Shown piece after piece: positions 46,197-58,300 of a stretch of DNA of 64,000 nucleotides. The notes under the pieces are model-generated. The model did not search any database and was not told the DNA's origin. It was given only the letters and a program-made list of their open reading frames with translations. The first letter of the stretch is position 1; every line of letters begins with the position of its first letter. The DNA is from Eublepharis macularius (Eukaryota > Chordata > Lepidosauria > Squamata > Eublepharidae): the NCBI RefSeq assembly GCF_028583425.1, contig NC_072791.1, positions 198,562,311-198,626,310 on the forward strand. Direction: 5' to 3'. Position numbers and translations under genes: made by a program.

Positions 46197-46305
46197 GCCT
46201 GGATTGTTCTCTGTGCTGGTCCAGTGCGAAAGAGGCAGGGACTGGGAGCAACGAAGGCCGCGTTGTTGACCCACAGTGAGCGAGCACTGGCTGCTAGGCT
46301 ACACC

Positions 46306-46313
46306 ATGAAGAG
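46306..46313 (+). CDS. unrecognised gene, exon 1 coding part
   Basis: ATGAAGAG in context ACACCATGA, donor GTAGTC. It codes for M-K plus two bases of Arg3. The intron that follows is only 85 bp. Confidence 0.75.
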
Positions 46314-49300
46314 GTAGTCCTCCAGTGCTTTCGGGCAGGGGTTGAGGGCAGAGAGCAGTGCGTACCTTACCCTTCGTTCTTGTCCCCCCCTTCTTTAGGT
46401 TCAATCTTGTTTTGGGCCAAGGGATTCCCAGACGAACAGCCCCCAAGGTAGGAGACTTCTTCCTCAACACCTCTAAAACTTTTGCTCACCTTTTTTGCAT
46501 GCTGCAATAAAAACTCTTTTTAAAACAAAGATCTGTTAAGAAACCAGCAGTACCACCGTTGCCACCTCCTCACCCCAATTTTCACATTTGTGCATCAGGC
46601 AGACATTGAATAGCTGTAGCATCCTCCCCCCCCCCCCGCCCCCGCGTTGCACATTTCCACACTGGGGAACCCTTCACTTGTTCGTTTTCTGCCTTTCCCA
46701 CGATTATTGAAAGGCTCAGCAGCCCTATTAGTTCAAAAGCTAGACGGAAAAGGCATTCATCTATAGAATGTCATAAAAAGATCTCTATTTATTTAGATTT
46801 TTATACCCTGCTTTTCTAGAGATCCAAGGCAACTTACAGCAGAATCAGAATAAGTGCCACAGGGTGGGGAGAGATGCAGTGTTTCACTGAAGAAGGACAC
46901 CTAGGTTCCACTAACGGTTGCTTAGTAGGTGACTTTTCTACACTGCTGTAAACTTACAGTGCCAACTTAAGCAAGTATACTCAGGTTCATACTGAAGAGG
47001 GCTTATTCCCACAAAATGCTTAGCATTGCACTGTAAATCAGCTGACTCGAAAGCTTGGGGAGATTTATTTTATTATTGTTGCTGTTGTTTAAAGGTCTCC
47101 TTTCTCACTGAGAAGCAGATTACATGCTGCAGGTGCATACTATATAATCAAAAGCTAGGACATTCACAGAGCAAATATACAACATGATCAACAGTTACTA
47201 TGTTCAGTGAAAACAGATACAATAGGGTATGGTAGCAGCAAACTTGAAAACTAGCATAAAGTCGAACACCTAGATGAATTAAACCTTTCTGAATTAAAGT
47301 GTAAGTAATTAACATGACATCTTTAGCAACCTTGAACTATCCCACAAGAGCGTATCTAAATCAGCAGAGAGTACTCAATAGCCTAATCTATAAAATTACA
47401 TTCAGAGGCATTTTTTAAACAAAGCACATATTTGAGTGTCAGGTGGAAGTAGGCATTAAGGACTTTTTGCTACCCATTCTATTGTACTTGAAATCAAAAT
47501 GCTAAAAATGTGGAGTTTGGATTCTCTTTTAGCACATACCAAGGGGTGCTGTGGAGATTCTGTGTTAGCAGTTATGTGTTTGGAACTGAGGATAGCACTT
47601 GTTCTACCATTAAAGGAGCTAACCCATATGCATAGATCCAGGCTGCATCTGATGAAGAGAACTGTAATTCTTGAAAGCTTATACTACAATAAAGTTGGTT
47701 AGTCCTAAAGGTGCTACTGGACTCTTCGATTTTGCTAACCCATATGCAGTGACATTTGGCATAATTGCATTCATGTATTTGTTAAATCTTTATACCATTT
47801 CATAACAAAGCACCCTGAACCAGTGTCTGTTTCCTATTCTCTTCTCATCCCCACCCCTTGTATAAAAGCTGGCTATGGGTCCACATGAGTAATTAATAAA
47901 ACATGAGCTACAAAGCTCTTAAATTGGCTTATTCCCATTTGAACTCAAGCCAGACCTGCTGAATTCCACTTGATAACATAAATGGGTTTCAGATGACATG
48001 TCGCAGCAGAAGTTTTAGGGCCTTGTAGAAATGGCAGCTGTTGTACATATGATGGGTGCCCATTCCCCATTGTGTGTGTGTTTAGATCTTATGCAGATAA
48101 CTTAAAAATTCTCTATAAATGAATGCAGAGAAAGGGAGAGCTGCACTGGGATTCTGAACTCTTGATTTACCTACAGATGTAACAGTGGCATTGTGCAGAT
48201 CACACGACAATTGTACTTACTACTTGATTTGCATTTTATCCTGTTTCTTCTTTTTGTCACATGCCTCAAACAGATATTCAGAGAGGTAGCATACCAATGT
48301 TTGAAATAATTACAATTAATGAAGTTGCTTTAACTTTGAAGGCAAAATGAGCTCTGACTTGCTGATCCATATGGAGCTTTGTGTTTGAGCTTGAGTTCTA
48401 GAACTGTCTTCTCTTGTACATTTGCTAATACCCTGGAAACCTAGTATTGACAGAAGTGTTTTCTGCTGGTGTTGCCACCTAGAGGGGAAAAAACCCTGTC
48501 CCTGTCCCTTTATCAGAGGTTCAATGGGACATTATTTACCAAGTGATGTTACTTACCTCCATGCCATGAAAATAATAATAATAACAACAACATTCGATTT
48601 ATATACTGCCCTTCAGGATGACTTAACACCCACTCAGAGTGGTTTACAAAGTATGTTATTATTATCCCCACAGCAAAACACCCTGTGAGGTGGGTGGGGC
48701 TGAGTGAGCTAGAAGCTGTGACTGACCCAAAGTCACCCAGCTGGCTTCAAGTGGAGGAGTGAGGCATCACTTGCCTCTTCCCACACATTAATTCTCTATT
48801 AAATGGTCAGAATATTTTTTCTTCGGGTTGTTGGCAACCCTGCCTCCACCTTAAGGGATTTATATTAAAGCTGTATGATATCCACAGAGCCTCTTTCTGA
48901 AGAACTAAATTCCTTGTTTTGATCATTTTGTGCAAGATGTCATAAATTAAAATAAAAGTGAAGGCCACAACTGTATTTTGCTGCATGTGAATAAGCATTT
49001 TGCCATCATTCCTTTTGTAAAAATTATTTGATATTAGGGTGACATATTTCATTAGGCTTTCTCTGCAATAAAAACTATTTCCCACCCTTCCAATTGAAAT
49101 CTGTATGACTGAGAGTTAGTATTGATATTGATCAGTTGAATTCTTCTGAATTCTGTACATTTGTTCTTGACACGTCATCTTGTGCTAAAATTTGATAAAT
49201 GTTCCCAGATCTAGCTAGATAGATTCACAATCAAAAACAAAGAGATAACAATCCTTCAAAGACATATTGCCAACACAAAATTATTGGGGGGGGCAGTGTT

Positions 49301-52300
49301 TGAGGCTTTGGACCTTTGATCCTTTCTGTTTTCACCTGAACAACTCATGATTTGTAGTGAAGGGTAACCCCTACTACACTTTGCTATGTCTTTTTATACC
49401 ATCCTGATCTTGCCTCTCAAGAATGTTTAACTTACTGACAGTTGCTTTTACAAGGAAATGTTGTGAGAAGAAGCATTAGAGATGACCTACTGCGATGTAC
49501 TCAACTGAGAAATAGTATCTGAATAGTTTTTAAGAATTCTTGCAGCTGTGGGTGACTAATACATTTTATCTTATTCAGTCCCACAACACTGTACTCCTCA
49601 GAGATACCATTGGATATTTTTCTTCTACATTTTTCCTAGGTTTCTGGAATGATGGAAGTGATTGCCCCTGAAGGTATTTTCTGTAAACAATTAATGGAGA
49701 ATTGTATAGTATTTTATTTCCATTCCTTCTTTCTGAGTTTTAAAAAATGAGTCGTTGTTTATTCAGAATGTAAGTAAGAGCATTAATTTTGAAACGTCAA
49801 TCCCTTTCCTTTAAAATATTTTGTCTTTTAAGAAATCCTCATGAGTACATTGGGCTTTGATCTTTTACTAATATTTCAGAGCTAACAAGAATTGTTGACA
49901 TGAGTTTGCTTACATGAGTTTGCCATGAAGCTGACATTCTTGCTCTGTGGGCAGTTGAGTTGTGTAAGGAAAACATGTGCAGAGCAAATGTCTAATCCTC
50001 CACCTCGTCCTCATAAGCACAAGCCACATCCTGTGGCATGTTTTAAATCAGAGAAGTTCCCTGTGAGCTACTTCCATATCTAGAAACATAATATGAGACA
50101 AGCTTATATACATGGCTTCCCACACAACAATTTTTGCTGTAAAATGCTGTTGAGAATCAGATTCATCATGACACACATTGTCACAAGGAAAAATATTTAT
50201 ATTTATTTCTACTTTTGACTTAGTCAGATATGGGCGCTGCCCAGGTTTTCTCAGCAAGAAAGCAAGTATCCCTTCAAGAATATCCCTTTTCTTAAAACAC
50301 AGCATATCTTAAGGTATCTTAATATGACTGATCACGGGCTGAAGCCATCCTATAACAGGTATGGGGATGTAACATGATGTACTTCTGCTGAGTTAGATAT
50401 GGTCAGGGCTTTTTTTCAGGGGGAACGCAGGGGAACAGAGTTCCGGAACCTCTTGAAAATGGTCACATGGCTGGTAGCCCCGCCCCCTGATCTCCAGACA
50501 GAGGGGAGTTTAGAATCTAAACTCCCCTCTGTCTGGAGATCGGGGGCGGGGCCACCAGCCATGTGACCATTTTCTCTGAGGGAAACCCACTGAGTTCCGC
50601 CACCTCTTTTCCCAGAAAAAAAGCCCTGGATATGGTTATTGTGTTGCTCCTGATTTAAAATAATTTGAGCTTTTCAGTAGGTGTAATGATGTATAAGTTA
50701 CATAAAGTGCAATCCTAAGAACGCTTTCCTCGAAGTAAGCCTCACCGAAAAAACTTGATTAGGAATCTAAATAGATCTGCTTAGGATTGCTCTCTAAGCC
50801 TATTGTTTTGGGGTGGATTGTGTTCTTAATCACCTCAAGCCTTTTTATAAAGATGTGATGCACAAACATGTTCAGTAACTGAATAAATACTTTCCATTAC
50901 AATAGCAGACAAAGATTATTAAATGTATCAGACTTTGGAAAACATTACTCTAAAGGGGTGTTTGCATAAGTTCACAGGTCTAGGTTCAGATTTCCAACCC
51001 AAGAGTAGCTCCATGATTTAAAAGTAACATTAAAACAGAATTCAGTTTAAAGACAGTAAATCGTCCTGAGTTTTTTAGACTGGAAGGAAAAATTTATAAT
51101 ACAGTTCTGGAAGAAACAGAAATATATGCTTATTTACACTGTCATATTAGCAATGACAAGCTAATGTTTTTCACAACAGGCTTTTAAAATTATTTAAATC
51201 TTAACTGTAAGTTAAACCGCTTAAACATTTATGCTGCTTTGAAAGAACGCCGATTTGTTTGGTTTTCCTTCCTTTTCTTAGTAAGAAGTTTTGGTAACAG
51301 ACTTTGAAGCACTTCTGATTCCAAAGTTCTGTAGAAACCAGTTTAGAGAGCCTGTAAAAACCAAATGTTCAATGTATCTGCATTAAATCAGGAATCACTG
51401 AGGTAAAATGCCCAATTGGTAGTCTGGTTGGCCAATGGGCTAGGGGAGAAGGAGCCCGAGATCAGTGAGGAATAGAATAAGTGTCGTGCATGAACCCCAT
51501 CACTGAAAAGTCTGCATTCAGGTAAGACGTAGGAAAGGGTCAGTGGAACTGTTGCAGGAAGAAGTTGGAACAATTTCCCCCATCTTTTCTCTTATAGGAT
51601 TGGCCTGCTGCTGCTGAACCCTGTGTTACAACCAGAGTGGATAAAAATGGGTGGTTTAAATAAATAATTAAATACAACAGATTTGTTTTTTTAAAGTTAC
51701 AGCTATAAATAGTTTCTCTTTTAAAAACAGCCTAAATTAAAATATAATTTAAAATAAAATCTGATCTTAATGTAAAACACATGAATCAAAACTGAATTAA
51801 CGACCCCCTCATGAAACATCGTATTTATTTGTAAATGAAGCACTGTGGGTTTGGATCATTATATAGCACAATACTGATTATGCTGTGGGGCTTGATGCTT
51901 GGAGGCCAGGGACTGACAGAAGATCCCGAGGGCCGTCCACTGATCCATGTGGTGACCATTTGCCCCTGTTTTATGTTCAGAAACACAAGCTGGTCTCTGC
52001 AGTTGGCCCAGTAGTCTGATTAGAAACACTAGTGGCTTGGATTCTAAGCGGTGCGTGTGGAGTTATGCTACAGGAAGCCAACTTCCCTGCACCCTCCTCC
52101 TCACTGCAACTGTCTGTATTTGGATACATCTGTTAGTTAGTCTGGCAAAGCTGAACAGTCAGGAAGGCATGGGTGGAATCACAAGCATTAAACGCACTTC
52201 AAGAAAATATATTGCAAAATGATGAAACTTTTATTGAGGTAGATTCACATTCACAAGCATTTTGGAATAGAAAGGAGACAGAAACTTAATCTAAGAATAG

Positions 52301-55300
52301 TTTCCCCTGTCATAAGTGACCAGCTAGTCCTGTTGCAGATATATGGTCATCTGTATGCCTGGGCAATTCTCTGGCGTGGTCTCACAGAAGAGACCTATAG
52401 AAGTGTCTTACCTCTTGCAAGGCCATGAGGTGAGAGAAAAAGGGCACAGGAGGAGGAGGAGGAGGAGTCAGAGAGAAGCATCCTATTCAACAAGTTTTAA
52501 ATTTCAGTTTTAAGTTTCAGTTTTAAATCACAATGATTTATGGTTAACAAACCAGCTATGATGCTAATCATTGGCCTATACAATTCCCCCCCTTGGCAAT
52601 TTAAATCAATCCACTATATCTTACAAACCATGTTGTACCAGTGTTTAGGTCTATGCTGCTGTCTATCTTTGTCTAGTCGCTGGAATTCACAGAACAGCAC
52701 AGTTTCCACCCTGCGTGTAATTACTGGTGTGACAATATTTGTCCAGTGGTTCATTTGCCACAGAATTCTTGCTTTTTACAGGGAACTTACCTATTTCCAA
52801 ACTAAAGCACTGAACAGGGAGTAGAGGGGAACTTCTGTGTATGTGTACCCAACGTATGTGGATTGAGAAAAATGGCATCTTTTATAATGCTTTTTTAAAC
52901 ATTTACCAATTAAAGACATTAAGAGGAGAAGGAACAGAGAGAACATAGTAACATTACCAATACTCTAAATCCTGTATTTCTTTATAAAAATGCACAAATG
53001 GCTAGACTCAAATAAAACACTGTTAAACTATCAGAATGCCATTTATCTTTGTAATTTATAGGTTCATAGTTTAATGCAGGGGTCATTTCGTAGAAAAAGA
53101 ACTGCAGGAACTCATTAGCATAACTCATTAGCATATGCCACACCCCTTGATTGGAGCGAAATGGCTGGGATTTGGCTGCTGCCAGACGGGGGAGTGTTCC
53201 TTCATCTGGCAGTGGCCCGATCATGGCCATTTGGCCCCAATCCAGGCCCCAAATGGCTATTTTGGGCACATTTTGGCCTGGATTGGGCCCAAACCAGCTC
53301 AGATCAAGTCAGTGCTGGGCAGAGGAGGAGTCCCCCCCCAAGCACCGACCTAATCCTGGTGGTTTTGTTCCTGAACCCGGCTGAAATGGGCCCCAAATGG
53401 CCAAAAATGGCCATATGGGCCCCGTGTGGGCCCAAGTCAGGTCCGAAACAGCCAGGACCAGGTCAGTGCTGGGGAGGGGAGAGTTCTCCCACCCAGCACT
53501 GACCCAATCCCGGTCGTTCTGGCCCTGATCCCAGTGGGAATGGGGTCAAAATGGCCAAAAATGGCAATTTTGGGCCCATTTTGGCCCAGATCAGGGCTGA
53601 AATGGCTGGGACTAGGTCGGTGCTGGGAGAGGAAGGCTTCCCCCACCCGGCACTGACCCAATCCTGGTCGTTTGGGCCCCAATCCCAGCAGAAAATGGCC
53701 TAAAATTGACATTTTTGGCCTGTTTCAGCCCGGATTGGGGCCAAAACAGCCGGGACTGGGTTGGTGCTGGGCAGGGGAGGCTTCCCCCACCTGGCACCAA
53801 CATGGTCCAGGCCGTTTCGGCCCCAATGCAGGCCGAGACGGGCCCAAAATGACGATTTTGGGCCTGTTTCGGCCCAAGTTGGGGACGAAATGGCCAGGAT
53901 CAGGTCGGTGCCGGGCAAGGGAAGGTTCCCTCGCCCGGCACTGACCCAATCCAGGCCATTTTGGCCCAGATTAGGGCCATTTTGGCTCAAATCGAGGCCT
54001 AAACAGCCCTAAAGTCAGGTGGGCGGGGCCACCTGACTTGGGGGAACTACCAGAACACCATTCTGGTACATTCCCTCTCAAAATGAGCCTGGTTTAATGT
54101 CTTGCTTGTTTTCTGGACTTGTATGTCTTTTATCAAATGATTTCTCTCATGGTAGCTGCTAAGGATTTTTAAAGTCATTGTTTTAAATGTATCTCAAAAC
54201 TTTTTGTGTTATATTATGTATTAGTGAACTCATTTGTAAAGTGAAAGTACATGGGGTACATTTGAGAAAATTGCATTACATATATTGAACCTTTCTTTTT
54301 AGATGGATTTATCATAGAAAAACATTTGCCATTGCCAAGGTAAGGAAAGGGAGTCCCTCCCCATCTTGGTGAGGTTAGAGTTGAAATTGAGTTCTCATAG
54401 ATGACTGAATGTTCCCCATGCACAGGAGCTCTCTGTTAAGAAAAAGAACATTACATGTCAAACAGTCCTATGCTAATTTAATAAAATGATGAAGCATTAG
54501 AGTTTGTCACACTCAGGAACTGTATCCTGATTCATCACCCATATACAAGGAGATGCTAATTTGATTGTCTAGCGCTTCAGTGCCAAAAGTTCAAGTATGA
54601 CAGATTCTAAATTCACATGGAAATGATTATAAAGTGTGCTGATCTGGTTCTGATCTGGTATGGATCTGATATGAAAAAAGATCTTTGGCACTGTGCTTAT
54701 TAAAGCAAGGTCTATGTCCATAAAGGTGAAATTAATAGAGGAAAATTCTGACGAGGCAAAATTGCTTTGGGAAGTACACTGTTTCTTTTACGTGCCAGAA
54801 CAGGTGTACTGAACATTGAGACGAAACAAAAGGTAAAGGGGGTCAAAAATTAGTCAGTCTCAAAAGTCTCTACCATTTCTTCCCTTTATCCCAGAACCAC
54901 AAGGATCACTGGTGTGCCTGAGTATAATGGAGATTAGTTAATTCAGCCTTAATACAACAGTATTGAAATCAATAGTTGAGCCTGCCAACTGATTATTTTA
55001 TACCTTTCTTAGAGTGGCAGGACTTTGAGTCTAGCAATCACCGGTTTGTTACACCATTGTATAGTTACATTGAATTATAGATTGATACCTAGATTATCAT
55101 TTTCTAACTCTATTCACTTTCCACTCTGCAGCAATACAACTCATTCAAAGACAACAATTATTATTTACTAGTAGCTCAACCCAAAAGTCAGGCAATAACA
55201 TAAGGTACACTAAGCATTTAATTACATTCATTCTAGATCTAAGATAAGGTTAGTTATTTAATAAGATTTGTCCAGAATACATAACAGAGTGTGATCAGTC

Positions 55301-58300
55301 TGTCAAAGGAAATGTTAAAACCTCTGGCTGGCTGGCTATTAGATTTATATCCCACCCTCCCCGCAAACGAGGCTAACATCAACAATACATCTGTACCTAC
55401 TATGCATGCTCTGTGGATAGCATAGGAACTCATGTCATGTGATTGCTGCCCCTGAGTATCTTGGGAGAACCTACAGAAAGTCACAAGACCACTTCTGTCC
55501 CCTGATAAGGTGTCAGGAACTTCAGGCCTCAGGACTTATATTGGATGAAGTCCACTTGAACCAGCTTTGCACTGTTTTTACACAAAAAGCGTAGCTGAGA
55601 ACCTGCTTCAGCCAGTGAAAAATGATCGTTGGAAAAACATTGATGAAGGAAACCTTTTGAAGGCCACATCTACATCAGTGGAATGGGAATTAATGTCCAT
55701 TCTGGAGGGGGGGGTGCTTAGAACACCCTAAAAAAGCATTTCTCAAGGACAACTACAACTCTGTATAAAATATTGGGAGAAATGTGTCCATCCTTCCTCC
55801 AGCTGGAAGAATAACATTAGGGAGATTGCATGTCCAGTAGAAGGGAAGCTAACTGGCTTACCTTTCTGAGAGTCTAATGTAAGGAAATGGCTATTCAGGG
55901 AACTGAAGCAAGTTGTCTCCTTACAGCTACTCTTTGATATAATCACAAATAAACAGGAATTTTGTGACACCTTGAGGACTAAAATTCTTTTATTCCCACT
56001 TCTTTAGTCATTTAATATTGTGGCTCTCCTAATCTACATAATGTGTTTTACTACCCCACTCTAACAGGAAGCAATCAATAAATATGTGTGGTACACATAT
56101 ATGCTCTGTGGTGATTACTCCATGTGGCAGATCTGCTTTGTGAAAGTCATTTGTCACAGCGCTGTGGGTGATGTTGCTTTATGGTATATGCACCTCTGAC
56201 GTAAAGGCACTACTCACTCCTCCACTGAGGCAGATTTTCCTTCCAAAACTGATTAAATTTGCTTGCTGTGGCTGGGTAGCCTCTGGTAGCGTGTCTCTGG
56301 GTGTAATTTAAAGGTCTTTTTATCCCACGCTTAATATATATGTGTTAAGCGTGGGATAAAAAGACCTTTAAATTACACCCAGAGATATGCTACCATTTGG
56401 GCTTATATCCCAACCTAAGTGTTTGAAAGGGGAAAAGCAGGAGCCCTCATCTGCTTTAAAATGAAATGGTACTAGAAACTGAGTAAAGTTCAATAGGAAA
56501 CAGCAGGGTTGGTATATAGGTAGGCACAGTGAAAAGAAAGCTGAGGTAAATTTTGATTGTAGAACAGAATACTTCAAAAGTATTAGGCACAATAATCTTA
56601 TAGCTTAGTTTCAAATATTTACAGTTCTTAAAAGTCAGAGGTTTGTAACAAGGATTCTTCATGGATTTCACTTTATAGCGTAGGTGTTCTGTCTTCAACA
56701 CAGCACTCTTTTCCCTTTACACCGGGCGCAGGTCCTCCTAAAAGCCACCCCCCCTTTTTTTTAGTCACTGGGCAAAAAGTATTCTTCTACAAAAGGCATA
56801 AACCTCTTCACTTGGCTGAAGGGGAGTCTCCTTTCACTATCCACTACCTCTGCCAATGACACACTCCTAGTTCTATCTTGTGCTGACATTCACACTTAGA
56901 TACTTCAACTAAATGTCTTCTTTCAACCTAAAGCTGTCCCAGTTGAGGCAAACCCTCTTTTTCTTCGCACACAGTTTTACTAGTCTGACCTCCCTTGTCA
57001 GACTCCAACTGCTTGGACAATTCTGTGCAAGCAATTGAAGGCCATTCCTTCACAGTGCTTCACAGAAGGTCTTTCAAACAGCCACCTACATGTCTACCAT
57101 AAAATATACAGTGTGGTATTTGGCAAAATAACAAGCCAACTAACATGGCATTCTGAAATATAAAAACATTTTAAAATATCTGCTGTAGTGTAATGTGCTT
57201 CAGATTAGAAAAATGCATAGTCTGACATAGTAGAGTGTGGTAATGAAGTTCTTCTAGAATGCAGATTTTGTTTGAAGCATCCCCCTCCCCACCCTTGACT
57301 AAACTGTTTCTAATATTCAAAGGAATATAATTGTGCAAATACTTTTACTTTGTACTAGGCATAATGGCTTAGGAAGGACAGATGAAGTGAAGGTAAAAAA
57401 AAAACTATTTTCCTAGATTTTTTTTTTTACTAAATGGAATTGATCAATTGGCATTTATTTGTTTAGATATTTATATCCTACTTTCCTCCCAACGGGGACC
57501 CAAAGCAGCTTACAACGTTGTTCTCCATTTCTCCATTTCATCTTCACAACAATCCTGTGAGGCTGAGAGAGTGTACCTGCCTCAAAGTCACCCAGTGAAC
57601 TTGGAACTCCCAGATCTTAGTCTGATGCCCTAACTAATATACTGCAAGGGCTTTAATGGTTTTATTGAGAAACGTTTCAGATGTAATCATTTCTTCATAC
57701 CTTATCTGTGCTCAAGTGTCACATCCTTGTGTTTTTTTTAAAGTTGTGGGAATTGTTGTTAAATGAGAAAAGACATAGGGAAGGATTTCAAGATGGAGGT
57801 AAGATCAGGCTGTACTTGACTGTGGGATCCATGTGTCCACCTGTTCACATATAGAGCAGGGATTCTGTTTTTTTAAAACAAAACTGAAGTGTGTGGGCAA
57901 TAGGAGGCTATATTCTGCCTTCTCGACTGCCTTCCTTTGCTTCCAGAACTTTTCTTCCTGCTTGGCTCAATTCTGGTATTAGAAATGAACCAGAAGAAAA
58001 ATATGGAAAGCAGAGTGCAGCCGATAAGGCGGGCAGGTGTCACGGTTTAGCTCCTCCTGTGCATTATGACGTGGACAACCCCACCACATAGATGTGAACA
58101 AGTGGATGCACACAAACATGCATGCAGACCTCTCCAATCCATATTTAATTTACCACTTCAGTGGCTAATCTGGATTAGTTCTCACTTCTTTCTGTGTTTC
58201 AGGAACAGAAGAACTGGCAAAATGGAAGGCTACATGTGTTTGGTCCAAAAGGTAAGTAGGTTTTTTTTTTTTTTAAGATCCAAGGTTGGGCCTTTGGGGC

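Larger units (their letters stand above)
46448..49639 (+). other. intron 2 of the unrecognised gene
   Basis: Contains a small palindromic element of the AAGTAAGC subfamily at about 46,956-47,035, SINE-tail fragments near 46,790 and 47,060, a Penelope-like unit at 47,633 and a tRNA SINE at 48,568. Confidence 0.6.
49674..54302 (+). other. intron 3 of the unrecognised gene
   Basis: Holds the hAT MITE at 50,404, a small palindrome at 50,706 and the 1-kb hAT element at 53,077. The remaining stretches (49,674-50,395, 50,800-53,060) show nothing nameable. Confidence 0.55.
54340..58202 (+). other. introns 4 and 5 of the unrecognised gene
   Basis: Interrupted only by exon 5. Contains the fold-back hairpin at 56,285 and a SINE fragment at 57,463. 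54,340-56,280 shows nothing nameable apart from a short SINE-tail piece near 55,340. Confidence 0.5.

Noticed and set aside
46066-46287. Divergent - strand gene at the X-box promoter
   Set aside because: A 73-residue frame exists, but no splice donor or family support was found.
53135-54012. Overlapping repetitive proteins on both strands
   Set aside because: Translation of the tandem repeat inside the hAT element.
58203-58251. Alternative frames of exon 6 (TEELAKWKATC... and NRRTGKMEGY...)
   Set aside because: The first meets a stop when joined to exon 7. The second would require skipping exon 5 and gives a poorer continuation. Only the chosen frame joins exons 5, 6, 7 and 8 without a stop.
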